From Syngnathus acus (lineage: Eukaryota; Chordata; Actinopteri; Syngnathiformes; Syngnathidae), in the NCBI RefSeq assembly GCF_901709675.1, contig NC_051104.1:5439501-5503500 (forward strand): DNA of 64,000 nt, in the 5' to 3' direction. The notes under the pieces were generated by a model that was not told the origin of the DNA, did no database searches, and was given only the letters and a program-made list of their open reading frames with translations. Positions 48,601-59,931 of the stretch are shown piece after piece (the stretch's first letter is position 1; every line of letters begins with the position of its first letter). The translations under genes were made by a program, and so were the position numbers.

Positions 48601-49164
48601 GTCGAGATAAAAAGGTCAACGGTTTCAGTTACTGGACTGGACTTGCACTTCAGCTGCTGTCAGCAACTTAACATCAGACATAAAATACAATGGATTGATC
48701 CAGCTCTGACTTATCAGGGTGCGGTTTCACTTTGGCGAGCCACTGGGTGTTTGCAGAATCACGTTTCACCTACATTCCAACTACTTCTATTGAATAAACC
48801 TGTTGGTTTAAGGGCAGGGCCAAGCTGCAGAAGGCACACTGACACTAGTAACAAATGACATCAGGAAATGAGGAACTTTAGTAATACAATTCTATTGCAA
48901 CATAAAATGAGAGCTGGACAATGAAGAACAAATTATTCATAAATAACAGTGTGTGTGTATGCTTGTGTGTGTGCATGCATCCACTACCTCTGACATCTGT
49001 GTGGCGGTGTTGCCTCCTGACCCCAGCATCACCATGGCCAGGGCTGAGGAGATACTAAAAGGGGAAAAGAAGATATTTGCGGTCTTATCATCATCGCCGA
49101 GTTTTGCCAGCAAATCCAGAGAGAAGGTGGTATTGGCCTTGGATAGCGGAGTAGATGATGCCAT
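45690..49164 (-). CDS. Clade B serpin, SERPINB6/B1-like, 9 coding exons, 412 aa (serpin A)
   Basis: Intracellular serine protease inhibitor of the ov-serpin type: no signal peptide, and the C terminus ends AGRYCSPV. Exons in transcript order: 49166-48988 (ATG 49164), 48545-48459, 47831-47694, 47506-47389, 47263-47121, 46493-46416, 46339-46250, 46173-45993, 45916-45690; total 1239 nt in frame. Serpin signatures: [47 protein letters not shown], and the hinge [14 protein letters not shown] followed by [15 protein letters not shown]. Counting from the hinge Gly as P15 puts P1 at Arg376 and P1' at Cys377. This is the Arg-Cys bond of SERPINB6-type inhibitors and predicts action on trypsin-like proteases. 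The Ala-rich hinge indicates an inhibitory serpin. The second exon is a short Met/Gln-rich C-D loop. A tandem paralogue lies just upstream. Orthology to a single mammalian SERPINB gene is not clear, so no symbol is given. Confidence 0.94.
46751..46773 (-). repeat. TTTAG tandem repeats, possible retrotransposon tail
   Basis: Four to five TTTAG units followed by TTTATTGTTTAGCACATATT inside a serpin A intron. On the minus strand this reads as an AATAAA with a short tandem tail, as left by some LINEs. Class is tentative. Confidence 0.4.
48459..48545 (-). CDS. Serpin A exon 2: Met/Gln-rich C-D interhelical loop (29 aa)
   Basis: An 87-nt exon with acceptor CCCTTCCAG before 48545 and GTGGTAAC donor after 48459, phase 0 on both sides. 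It encodes [12 protein letters not shown], then a run of MQ pairs ([11 protein letters not shown]), then TIFLPK. The position, phase and MQ-rich content match the 49-aa exon of the neighbouring serpin. Skipping it also keeps the frame, so alternative splicing is possible. In clade B serpins the C-D loop is a known site for partner binding or regulation. Confidence 0.75.
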
Positions 49165-49324
49165 GTCTGGAAAAACAAAAAAGAGCAAAAAACAAGCTAT
49201 TATGGATGCATGTTTGGCATACAGTTGTAATTAGCTGTTAAACATTTGTCTACACTCAAGACAGTCACCTCAGATAAACTTTACAACACACAATCATTTC
49301 ATCTGTAGCAGAATACAGTTCTTG

Positions 49325-49341
49325 CGGGGGGGGGGGGGGGG
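49325..49341 (+). repeat. Poly-G tract
   Basis: Uninterrupted run of G in the first intron of serpin A. Confidence 0.9.
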
Positions 49342-49728
49342 AAGTTACGAGACCGGTATTGCAAGATTTGAACAATTAAACAAAGCAAAAAATAAGACAT
49401 TTAAAATCAAGGATAGACTTTGGAGCAAATGTTGCATGTTGTGCTTGTTCTATAATCATACAAAAGTTTACAGAAAATTAAACAATGATTTATTTGCATC
49501 ACTTAGATTTGATTGCATGGTCATTGTTAGCACAAACGTTGGTTTCGTACTATTCCCAGTGCAGCATAGTTCCCCATACATTAAGTACACCACATCTTGT
49601 TTTTGATATCTTGTTGAAAAGCATATAAACTTCCTAGATAAAATGCAATCTGCAGTGCAGTATATTCACAATAGAATAGTTGCGGTTAGTAAAGTACAAA
49701 TTTGTTCAAAAGTGAATGCAATACTTAC

Positions 49729-49794
49729 TGACAGACGTGTTTCCTCAGAAAGTGAGTAAACGTAAAGACGGAGTTTGTCAAGTGTTTATATATA
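49729..49794 (-). promoter_or_regulatory. Serpin A TATA box and non-coding exon 1
   Basis: On the minus strand, a TATATAAA lies at about 49794-49785, and a GTAAGT donor begins at 49728. A non-coding first exon of about 35 nt between them would splice to the acceptor before 49166. GGGCGTG, a GC/KLF-type motif, lies just upstream near 49815. The same layout is seen in the neighbouring serpin. Confidence 0.55.
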
Positions 49795-49829
49795 TTTTTT
49801 TTTTACACGGACACGCCCAGAAACTTGTC

Positions 49830-50390
49830 ACCGAAAAACAGCTTCCGCATTGATGACGTAATTACACGGAAGCCGAAGGGGGGACAATTGCCAGCACATA
49901 AAGTAAGAAACGAGAATAAAACTTACCGATTTTAGAAAAACGGTAAACAAATGCAGCAAAATGAGATATTTAAATGTTTAACAATGTAATTGTGGTACGA
50001 CCTGCTTGGTCTGGTGCTCACCAACAAACCTAATTAAAAATAAAAAACTTAAATTAATTGATTATATTTGTGAAGGTTAAAATTGATATTATATTTTATT
50101 ATTATTATTGTTGTCGTTGCTGTTTTATGGATGTGTCAATATTATTTCAAGCCACTATTTCTGATTCATTTCTAAAGGGACTATATGGAAAAAAGATGTC
50201 AAAGACGATAAAGAGGTCATGTGTACATAAAATGTAGTATATTTGGATTAATGTAATGTATAAACCCCAAATGTAGGTTGATTGCCATGTGCTGTTCTAA
50301 TTTAGAATTATTGAATTGCATGTGAAATTTCGCATATGCCATTTTAATGCAGAAAAAAACTCAGAAAACACACAAGATGGTTAAAGCTTC
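49830..50390. other. Short intergenic gap between the two serpin genes
   Basis: AT-rich, no gene recognised. It contains the upstream part of the serpin A promoter and ends at the serpin B polyadenylation signal. Confidence 0.5.
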
Positions 50391-50396
50391 ACAATA

Positions 50397-50638
50397 TTTA
50401 TTCAACTTCTCTTGCTATGATGCCTTTACGACGGCAAAACATAAAACCGTTAGAGAAAAAAAATCCCAGCGACACGTCCCACTTTGTGACTAATAAATGA
50501 ATAACACAATCAGCACTATTGGTTCCCGTTTACATGCATACATACAACATACCAGTACTTGCTTCTTCCCCAAATATGTAGATACGTAGCTTCTTAATTC
50601 ATCCTGAGGTGAACTTGCAGATAGTACACAGTACAAGC
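50397..50638 (-). other. Serpin B 3' UTR
   Basis: After the stop at 50639, the minus strand shows AATAAA at 50402-50397, giving a 3' UTR of about 240 nt. Confidence 0.6.
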
Positions 50639-53600
50639 TCACTCAGGGGAGGTGTATTGACCAGCAAACAGAATGGTCTGGGAGGGGTTATGTCGGATGA
50701 AGAAGAGGAAGGGATGGTCAGCGATGAATACTTTGGGGACTTTAGGTGGACCTACTGAGGTGACTTCCACAACAATGACAGCAGTGGCTGCAGCAGCTTC
50801 GGTACCCTCCTCATTTACTTCCACAAAAGCCTTATGGATAACTGCTGACACTGCCAAGTCAGTGGCAGAAGACATGCCTAAAACAAAAGAAATGTAATAA
50901 GAATTATTTATGTCTGTTGGAATTGTTCTTTGTTATTGCTTGACGACAGATTGCTTGAAGGCAAAAAGGACTGGCGGTAATACTTGTCTGGTGAGTTCCA
51001 GAAAAGATGTCAGACATGATTCATGCACTACTTACCTGACAAGTCGCTTTTATCCTCGTCGAAAGCATCCACCATGCCCATGCTGATAAGAACTTTATTT
51101 AATTCGTAAGTGACCTCCAGCTTGAATCGAGGTAGTCCGACCTGGACGTCTTCAAAACCCATATTGCCTGTCCACCTCATCATATTATCATAGGTCAGTT
51201 GCCCCAACAGCTATCAAGGTGACAATTATACCAAATAACACATTTGTAAATATTGTGCATTTTGTTTTTTTCTAATTAGTAAATATGCAATGTGTTTTAC
51301 CTTCTCCAAGCCTGTTGTGTTGTCCTCTATTTCATTGGGCAGGAAGATGAGCATGCTTACATCTTCCCCTTCATAAGGCATCTCTAGCACCTGTCCAAAA
51401 GTATTCAAATTTTATTTAAAAAAAATAACCACACACAAGATATAATTATTATTCTCAAACTTGATTAAGGTACAGGTAGCCTATTAAATTTTAATCGATT
51501 TAATCAATGTTGGTAGGGAAGCAAAATATCAATCATTAAAAGTTGTTTTACTACCTGGCAGTTTAACTCTGGGATGGCGCCGAAGTTGAATTTGTCATTC
51601 TGATGCATCATCATCACTCGCTTAACGTCATTCTAAGGGTGAAATAAAAAAGTGAAAATAAAGACAAGAAAACAGCACATCTGGTACTTCGTAGTCTATT
51701 CTTAACAATTTCTACCCCAACAATTGTTAATAATTCCGACTCCACACAGAAAGGCTAGAATTTAATTCAATTATGGTTGGATGGCTGTTGATAAATTTTG
51801 CATGTGTCCAGTAAAATTCGGTAAAAATATTCATGTTCTTCATTGTTGTAAAAAAGAATACCTTGTTTATTCTAAACGGCGCTTCACGAGTCGAGTCTTT
51901 GTTGAATTCTTTGTTCCATTTGCCTTTAAAATAGATGGCGTTGACCAACACCAACTTGGTGCTGGATTTGAGCTCCTTTATCAGGTTCTTAATTTTACCT
52001 GGTGAACCATTTCATATTAGGGATATGAGATCTCGATGCAGATTATGATGGCATGGCATTATATGTATTAGCATAACATCAACAAAGAATAACTAAGAGT
52101 CAAATAAAAGCATTGCACCTTGTGTTTTGTCTTCCACCCAACTGTTAATGATGACCTTCGACCCATTTGCATTAAACTTGAAATCTACACTCTCCAGTTC
52201 AGCTTCGTAGTACTTCCTGGTTTCCTCAAGGAAGCCCTGGGAAGTGCGATAACGTGACCACAAAAGGAAGCAGAATGATGAATTTGATCGAAAGCATAAA
52301 TTCTCAGTATTATATTTATCAATATTTATTTGAAGCAATTTGCTTTGTGTCAATTAGAGACAGCAAATGTTGCAACTAAACGTCTTTTTTGCACTATTAT
52401 ATCTAATTAATACTAATAACTAGATGCACATACCTGCTCAAAGGTGAAAGTTTGCTCCCCATACAGCTTGTTGGCAAGGCTGAGGGCATAGCCAGTATTT
52501 GTCTTGTTGAATTCGGTCAGAAGTTGCTGAAAGTGAGCGTGGACGTCATTCTCAGCATCGACGGGTCCCAGAACCTATCAACAAATAGAGGAATATGTCT
52601 GAAATGCTGTAAAACTTATTGAAGTCTGTATTATATAGTGAAATTGTTGTGTAACGGCATTAATGCAGTATTCTAATCTGATGTATACGTCTTGGCCACC
52701 AGGGGTCAGTAAAGTACAGCTATACAGACACTTCCAGTTTCTCAGCTCCTTAGGTGGATTTTGTTTTCCTGTTTTGTGTGATGACTTGTAGATGTGAACA
52801 ATTTGAAATTTTTAATTGGTGAAAGGATTACAGGAAATCAACTCAAAATTTTGATTAATTGATCAGTTATTGGCATCTACCTAGCCAGCCAGTTTTACTT
52901 CCTAGTAGCTTTTTGCACCTTTTTCAGGTAATTTGGCAGCTTGCTGGAACATTTGAGCTGCATCTGCATCTGCTGTCGCGTCCTCAGTTGCATTTGCATC
53001 GGAGACTGGCTCGTCTGTTGTAGATTTTCCTCTGTCGGTTGCGTTGCCTTTCTGAAGCAGAGGACCTATAAGCAGAATCAGTCTTACACAGTCACAAGAA
53101 AATGTAAGTGAACCCAAATAGATTCTAAACTATGATTAGATTTTCTGAAATCCAAATGATAGACGAGCTGTTTACAATACAAACAAATAAGTATACATGT
53201 ATAGTACATATTGCTTCTTCACATCAAGCAAAGTCAGATGATGTGGACCATCTTTTTAGGACCCCTCCCACTTGGTGGGACTTCATCCAAGAGGAAGTGA
53301 TTTTTTTCCAGGGTTGACATTGGTTGCATCACCTTTTCTGAAACTTTGTGTTCAACTCTAGTTGTTAATACTAGGCAGTAAATACAGGATCTTGATAACT
53401 TTATTTAGATTTTCATTTTATGTTTTAGAATCACAAACTGCACCTCATGGTGTTCCTAACTTGATTCCGCACCACTTATTTTCCTGTTGCAATATAATAC
53501 AGACACAGCTTTGTTGATATGATGGACTGTTTCATTGCTCATATTACAGCGCATGTGTGTGCTTCATACCTCTGACATTTGCCTGGCTGTGTCAGCCTTA

Positions 53601-53746
53601 GCCCCCAGCAAGACCATGGCCAGAGCTGAGGAGATGCTGAAGGGGGAGAAGAAGATGCTTTCCTTCGAGTCCTCCTCACTGAGCTTTTGAAACAAAGCCA
53701 AGGAGAACATTGCGTTGGCTTCGCTTGGAGGGTTTGTCATTGCCAT
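50639..53746 (-). CDS. Clade B serpin paralogue, 9 coding exons, 433 aa (serpin B)
   Basis: Tandem paralogue of serpin A and also without a signal peptide. Exons in transcript order: 53751-53570 (ATG 53746), 53065-52919, 52574-52434, 52236-52119, 51998-51862, 51632-51555, 51390-51301, 51210-51036, 50877-50639; total 1302 nt in frame, same intron phases as serpin A. Serpin signatures: [48 protein letters not shown], hinge [14 protein letters not shown] and [15 protein letters not shown]; it ends AGQYTSPE. The reactive loop after the hinge ([18 protein letters not shown]) is four residues longer than in serpin A. Simple counting puts P1 at Val393, suggesting an elastase-like target, but the insertion makes this uncertain. 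The Ala-rich hinge argues that inhibition is retained. A two-codon shorter start (second Met) is possible. Confidence 0.93.
52919..53065 (-). CDS. Serpin B exon 2: long Met/Gln-rich C-D loop (49 aa)
   Basis: A 147-nt phase-0 exon with acceptor TGCTTATAG before 53065 and a GTGCAA donor after 52919. Frame 0 reads [20 protein letters not shown], then [19 protein letters not shown] and [13 protein letters not shown] after the MSE of exon 1 is the usual continuation in clade B serpins, which fixes the frame. The alternative frame (rich in Asp and Ala) joins neither neighbour in phase. Confidence 0.82.
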
Positions 53747-53892
53747 TTCGTCTGATGAGAAGAAAAGAAAGATCAACACTAAACTTTTTATCATCTATGC
53801 AATCAAAATATGTTATACAGTATTAAACTATATTTGTAAATAACATGCGTTTTTACATCTATATTTTTATAAGGATGATATACTCTACTTAC

Positions 53893-53965
53893 AGTGTGTG
53901 CCTCAAGACAGCAAGTCCTCAAGGAAATCTTGTTGTGGCAAATACTATTTGATACTATTATACGC
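53893..53965 (-). promoter_or_regulatory. Serpin B non-coding exon 1 and TATA-like element
   Basis: A GTAAGT donor on the minus strand begins at 53892, and a TATAATA-like element lies near 53963. GGGCGTGG lies just upstream (about 53981-53988). The layout parallels the serpin A promoter. Confidence 0.45.
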
Positions 53966-53989
53966 ATTGCACAATTGCCACGCCCAAAA

Positions 53990-56189
53990 ACGTTCCCTTA
54001 CTTCCAGACAAAACTGATTCACACCCTTCAGTGGAATGGGTTAGTCTAGTCCATGGTGTTAGGGTTCTTGCAAAATAAGTTAGTGAGCACCACCCTAACA
54101 CATGGTAAAACCAATGCCCAACCTTGTTTCTCCAAAAATCTCACACGCAGGAAAGGTTAAACCAACAAGTAGAAATAACTCCGGTATGTAAATGTCGGTC
54201 AAAGAACATATGCAAAAACAATTACTAATAGCAAATGCACAGTGCTGAATAAGACGGACGTTCAGTAAAGCTTGCAGAGCTTCACAGTGACTTTTTATTT
54301 TGTAAATTAAATGTATATATGAATCAAATTTTATTAAGAGACAAGAAAATAATATTTACCGCTGTGTCAGATGGACTAGCCATTGCTTAATAGGAAAGTA
54401 ATTGTCAGTTTCATTGACAGGTGTTCTTGTTATTGAAAAAAATAATACACGTGCATTATAAACTATTTATTGTTATCTATAATAATCATTGCTCACGTAA
54501 AACCAAATCAGCAACTCGGGTGTAGTTTTAGTTTAGAATATCTATTTTGTGACACCTTTCCTGGAACTTCTCTGACACACCTACTATTATAGTTTCATCA
54601 AATTCATTTTGTGGGTTTTGCCCTCTGACACACCTACTATTATAGTTTCATCAAATTCATTTTGTGGGTTTTGCCTGTTGCCAACAGGTTTTGCAGCAAT
54701 GGCTTTGGAGTGTGAGGGAAAAAAAGGTCCTCAAAGACCTGGCCATATAAAAACAGGCGACATCAGAGTTATGGTTGACATCAGAGAGATGGTCATAACT
54801 GTAAAATCCAAAATATGTCATTCCACGATGGTCCCTGCATTCCATTATTGGTGATCTTTTCCTCAAACTGATGAATAATTTTGAAAAGTTCAAACCAGTG
54901 TTATTTTAAACATAACGTGTGCAGATATGATCATTTTTAAAGTCTGTTTGAAATCCGAAGAAATAAGAGCGACATTTATGACGTAGCTGGGTTGAAGCCA
55001 TTTACTTGATTATAGCACCCTCATGTGGTTGTAGTAAGTCACTGCAGTTGTGGACTGATATTCAAGCTTGCTAACATGATACAGAGAAGCAGATGACTAT
55101 GCGATTTGAAATGGACAAACAGCAACAAGACAATCAAGCGTGCAATTAAGGAGGGGAGCATTACCTGTCTTGCGGTATGTCAGACATTTACAAATAATGC
55201 ATGGATAGATGTCCAGTAGTATCCACACATCATATGCTATCTTACTAGCTAATGTGGTATTGTAATGTACCTACAACTCTTAGTCTATTTCGAAAATACT
55301 CCTGAATGACAACAGCAAGGGTTGTTGATTGTGCATTAGAATAAACTTACTTGCATCCTCTATTTTTTTGCACAAATCGACTGGCGATCGTTAGCTTGCA
55401 ACGTTAACAGATGTTGATTACTTATCACTGACTGTTTATCATTTAAGTGTACACACAGATTTAAAATGGCAGCAGATAAACAAGGCATCAATGCAAGTCA
55501 GTACTCCGTAAGGTTATTTACGGGTAACTGCTGCAAAACGTTGCCCCCCCCCCTGTTAGTATTTCCATATTTGGACCATTAGTATGCAATTAAAATGAAC
55601 TAATAAAGCACTGTTCTGCACTAATAACACTGCTCGGCTCAACGTGCTTGTATGTGATATGCATTGGTAGCATGCATTTGCTATGTTTTGAGGAGTATCA
55701 ACATGCCCACCATTAGTTTGGCCTCACCCTGAAGTCAGTCCTGAAAAAAAGTTCTAAATTGAATAAATGCTCCTATGTAATGGGTTTTTCAGGAGTGCTC
55801 TTCATTTGATTCTGCTCTTATGCTTTCATCATGTTCCTATATTTGTGCCATCTACAAAGAGGAACTAGATGTATGAAGCAGCTGGGTTACATCTGTTCCG
55901 GTATGAAAAAGTACATGGAAAGCATGTGTGTGGAATCTATGACACCTGACAATGTTTGGCCTGGCCATGTAATTGTAAAAACAAATACAACCTGAACTGT
56001 TTTGAAAAGCCTAAATTGATTTAACACATATAAATGTTCATTTTGTATAACAATGATTTCAAATATTTAGCAACGGACTGCTGATAGGACTTGCACATAG
56101 TTGTAAGAAGTTTCTCATTTTGCACACTCATTGTGTGATATATCTATTTATTTATGTACATATAACATATTTTATAACGCTTTGTCCAG
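53990..56189. other. Head-to-head intergenic region between serpin B and snx16
   Basis: It should hold the snx16 promoter and its non-coding first exon, which I could not place. A CRE-like TGACGTAG occurs near 54978. No protein gene is recognised; the 53-bp duplication is the only clear structure. Confidence 0.45.
54570..54675 (+). repeat. Perfect 53-bp tandem duplication
   Basis: Unit 54570-54622 (CTCTGACACACCTACTATTA to GTGGGTTTTGCC) is repeated without any mismatch at 54623-54675. Perfect identity indicates a recent event or an assembly artefact. Confidence 0.9.
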
Positions 56190-56284
56190 GTTGCTGAACA
56201 TCAGTCTGCTGTCTCAGCGTTGTTGTCTGCACCACAGAAGGAAGTCATCACGTTGGGACGGCAGTGACGGTCAGTCGCAGAGGA

Positions 56285-59200
56285 ATGGCGTCGCCGTTTG
56301 TGCCTGTCCCAGTACCCTTGGACAGAGTCTCATCAAGTGGTAGTAGCAAGCTAAGAAGGCCGCCGCGAGCTTCTTCGCTCGGAAGCGTTTCCAGCAATTC
56401 TTCAACCCCAGTAACCACTTCAGCTGTGGGCGAGCATGGAAAAAGACACGGAAGTTCCCAGCGTCAGTCCCGTTGCACGGACAGAAGCAGTCGAAGCCAG
56501 ACGCCGCCGCCTCTTGGGAGTCCCGTCATGCAGACGAGAGAAAATGGGACTCTTGAGCCCTCGGTGGGGTATTCAAGTTGCCCCCGCTCTATTTCGGCTC
56601 CCATAGGAAGCCAGCAAGATGGAGGAGAGGAAAGGCCAATCACCCCAACAGTTCTTGGATACGAAGTCATGGAGGAAAGGGCAAAGTTTACGGTACAGAT
56701 TACCGAAATTAACATATCATTGAGGACAAGAACATCCTCACAGTCAAAAATCAAAAAACAATCACTATTAAAATGTATTGCAGTCATTTTTTTTCTGATT
56801 ATTTTTCTTGTTTACACTAAGACTGTAAAAGCTGATTAGTTTGTCATAGAATTAACTGACAAAATTAGATATTAATGTAAATTATGATTTAGTTACTGGT
56901 TTGGCCTTTTACAGAATGTCTCATTTTGAATAAATGCAACAGAAATCAGACAATATTTACTGTTGAGAGGCTGAGAATTTTGATTTTTACATTTACAAAC
57001 TTGTGTGTGTTGTGTTGTAGGTTTACAAAGTCCTGGTGAGGAAAACCACGGACGAGAGCTGGGTTGTTTTCAGGAGGTACGCTGACTTTTCCAGACTCAA
57101 CGACAAGGTGCGTTGTCAGTGCATGATTCATTTATACATGGGAGGGAAATAATAGCCAAGCCAAGCTGGAGTTTGCAAGGCGGTATCCCCTCAAGGGATT
57201 GCAATGCAATTAGGCCTTTTGTTTTCTTTTTTTGTTTTGTTTTGGATCACACACTGGGAATGGTTAGAGCTACACAAAGCCGGCCACTATTCCCAAACAG
57301 TTTGTTCACAACTCAGCAATCTGCAACAAATGGGATTCTCCCTGCTGTTTTTCCACAGAAAAAAAAAAAAAGTCCATGAATGTGCTGTTTATCGGTTTTG
57401 TAAAGTAATGTAAAAATTGTCACTGTAATTGAAATGTACGGCGAGCTGGTCCTCATTAGCATTGCAGTTCCCTGATGTGTGGCTGGCGCCAGTTCAGACT
57501 GTGCTCACCATGGTCGCCTTCTTAAACAAATGCACATTGATGCCCAAATCTAAAAGGGAGTACACTACGCCCCGGAACATACACTGAATAATTAAAGTCG
57601 AGATCAGAAAAACAAAAAATCCATAAGCGATCACCAGACCGGCACGAAGATGGAGCAATAAATCTATTTGAACACTTTATTTACTATATATGCTATAAAA
57701 TCTCAGATTATTTACTTATTTGTTTTATATATAAAAAAAAAAATAGTGTCAGTGAAATGTATTTATTTTTGTTCAAATTTGACATGATATACATGTTTAT
57801 TCTTGATAGAATATTTATTTGCTGTTTACCTGAATATTTCAAACAAGATCCTTTTAGAGCACTAATTTTAATACCATGTTACCACATTGTATTTTATTCT
57901 AATTATTGATTGATTTATTTTTTTAATTTATTTATTTTTTATTTCCTCTCCGAATGTGGACTATTTCATCATAATGTGTCTGTTTCCGTATGTTCTCTGT
58001 TGTAGTTGAAAGAGACCTTTCCCGGTTTTCGGCTTGCGCTGCCTCCTAAAAGGTGGTTTAAGGACAACTATGACAGCGACTTCCTGGAAGACAGACAGTT
58101 AGGACTTCAGGCCTTTTTGCAAAACTTAGTTGCACACAAAGACATTGCCAACTGGTGTGTGACACAACGCTTCTATTGCAACATCTTGTTTTTGGAAAGT
58201 GATATTTTCTATGCTAAACATGCTGCTGTTTCTGTTTGACAGCCAATCAGTGAGAGAGTTTTTATGTCTGGATGAGCCGCCAGGGCCCTTCGATAGTTTG
58301 GAGGAGAGCAGGGTAAGTCTTGACGATTGATTTTGAGAGCCCCACTTCTGACCAGGTGTCATCCCTGGCCGCAGCAGCGTCATTTCAAGGTTAACTCGGT
58401 CAACTCGGAAAAACAGGATGAGCAATCCCATGAGACTCAGAGGACTCAGGGCAGATATAAAAATGGTATTGGCCTGGACCAAAACAATTGTTATCATGAT
58501 TGGCTCATCTGTAATGTGAAAAGCCACATAAGAGGGTAACTTGCTGGGAGGCATCCCGTGGCACACCAAGTACCAAACCAGGCTTCCGGGACTCGCTAGC
58601 CATCCGCCCCTCCCTTATTGCCTGTCATGGATATTATGATGGGCTATTTGAAAACATAGCAGTACTTTAAGATGGAGGGGAAATGCCCAAAATCCCACAT
58701 GGCAGCTAGGAGCATAGTTCACTGTAAATGTAGCTTAAGATCTGGTGCTGTTCTGTTGCAGCCACATGTTGTAGGCGAATTGTGTAACCGCGGAGTACAT
58801 TTAGTGTGTTGAACAGCACACAAACATCAAAGCTAAAAGATTACAATAACAAATGATTGTTGCTATGCTCAGTGCTCGAGACTGGGACCAATTTGGGCGC
58901 TCAACTGCCTTATTGTGCGTGTGTGGTTTTTTGAGATATGTGTGCTGTAGTCACATAGGGATAAGACCAAAACTTCCGTGCAGGAGAAGCAACAAATGAA
59001 ATCAGGCCATGGCGCTTCGAGACGTCTACCAAAGCTTCACATGTCCTGAGTGTTGTTAGTCACCTAAATGTTGAACAGAGGCTGTGATTTACCGAAGTCA
59101 AATTCCTTGTTTGGCACGCTCAAACATGGCGAATAAAAAACTCTTGAAATCTTCAAAAAGCTGATGTTGTCACAAAGCGGGATCAAATTCCACTCAAATA

Positions 59201-59861
59201 TCAACACCCACTCAGACAACTTGTTCTTTAGAAATTATTCCCCTTCCCAGTTTTTGTAGGTTTTTAAAAAAAAAAAAAAAACGTGGTGTCTAGAATTACA
59301 GAATTTCTCAACACCAAACCATAACAACATCGAACAAATGCGAGAAAACAAAACGTGTTTTCATTTTTTCGCTCCAATTTTCTTTTCCTAATAATAAAGC
59401 TCCCCCCCCCCCCCCCCCCCCCCCCCGTCCAATATCCCATCTCATGCTCACCCTGCAATTGTTTGACTCATGTTTATCGCATCCACAAAGGCTTTCTGCG
59501 AAACTCTAGAAGAAAGCAACTACCGTCTTCAGAAAGAACTGCTGGAGAAGCAGAAAGAGATCGCCACGCTCAAGAGGCGCCTTCAGGAGAAAGAACAGGC
59601 CATCCTGCTGATGGAAAAGCAAATCAAGTCAGTACACGAGTCATCTTTTCAAATTTCATTTAAGTTACAGTATTGATATGACAAGATCAAACACCATCAT
59701 CATCATAATAAAGAGAATTACGAACAATGAAAAATCAACACTTTTCCATCGCTCACATATGACATAATCGGTCTCGCTTTGTGTGGTGCGCCAGTGGTGA
59801 ATGTGCGACCTCACTGTCTCCATGCGGCCTGTCAGCGCAAGGCAGCGCAAGGCAGCGATAG
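56285..59861 (+). CDS. snx16: Sorting nexin 16 (PX domain plus coiled coil), 7 coding exons
   Basis: Endosomal sorting nexin that binds phosphatidylinositol 3-phosphate through a PX domain and acts in early-to-late endosome traffic. Exons: 56190-56692 (ATG 56285), 57021-57107, 58006-58154, 58243-58312, 59491-59627, then probably 59795 onward. The first 283 codons are firm. The start [12 protein letters not shown] matches the SNX16 N terminus; an in-frame ATG 21 nt upstream at 56264 is less likely. A Ser/Pro/Arg-rich region precedes [16 protein letters not shown], which opens the PX domain. FRRY at 153-156 and PPKRWF at 178-183 supply the lipid-binding residues. [18 protein letters not shown] follows, then a coiled coil (about 239-283, [18 protein letters not shown]). 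The last exon is uncertain: with the 59794 acceptor the frame stops at 59861 (305 aa), because of a 10-bp duplication. An acidic tail ending at 59931 lies in the shifted frame. Confidence 0.9.
57021..58312 (+). CDS. snx16: snx16 PX-domain exons
   Basis: Exons 57021-57107, 58006-58154 and 58243-58312 carry the core of the PX domain and its C-terminal FDSLEESR block. Phases 0, 2 and 0 join cleanly, and the residues are near-identical to the vertebrate family. Confidence 0.93.
59402..59426 (+). repeat. Poly-C tract, 25 nt
   Basis: Uninterrupted C run in the snx16 intron, about 65 bp upstream of the coiled-coil exon acceptor. Confidence 0.95.
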
Positions 59862-59931
59862 CAGCGCCGACGCAGATGTGGAATCCTCTGCCGCGGAGGC
59901 CGATCAAGACATGCCGAACGGAGCCGGGTAA
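59795..59931 (+). CDS. snx16: Probable last snx16 exon with 10-bp tandem duplication
   Basis: From the acceptor at 59793-59794 the frame joins the coiled-coil exon in phase 2 and reads [18 protein letters not shown] before stopping at 59859-59861. GCGCAAGGCA occurs twice in tandem at 59835-59854. Past it, the next frame reads an acidic Ser/Ala tail ([18 protein letters not shown]) to a TAA at 59929-59931, similar in character to the acidic end of other SNX16 proteins. Either this allele is truncated, the duplication is an assembly error, or a later acceptor (for example after 59855) is used. Confidence 0.5.

Noticed and set aside
52902-53117. Asp/Ala-rich reading of the serpin B loop region
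   Set aside because: That frame does not join either neighbouring exon in phase; the phase-0 reading gives VLCF and the MQ-rich loop expected after MSE.
56264-56284. Upstream in-frame ATG of snx16
   Set aside because: The family protein begins at the MASPFVPVP block, so the ATG at 56285 is preferred.
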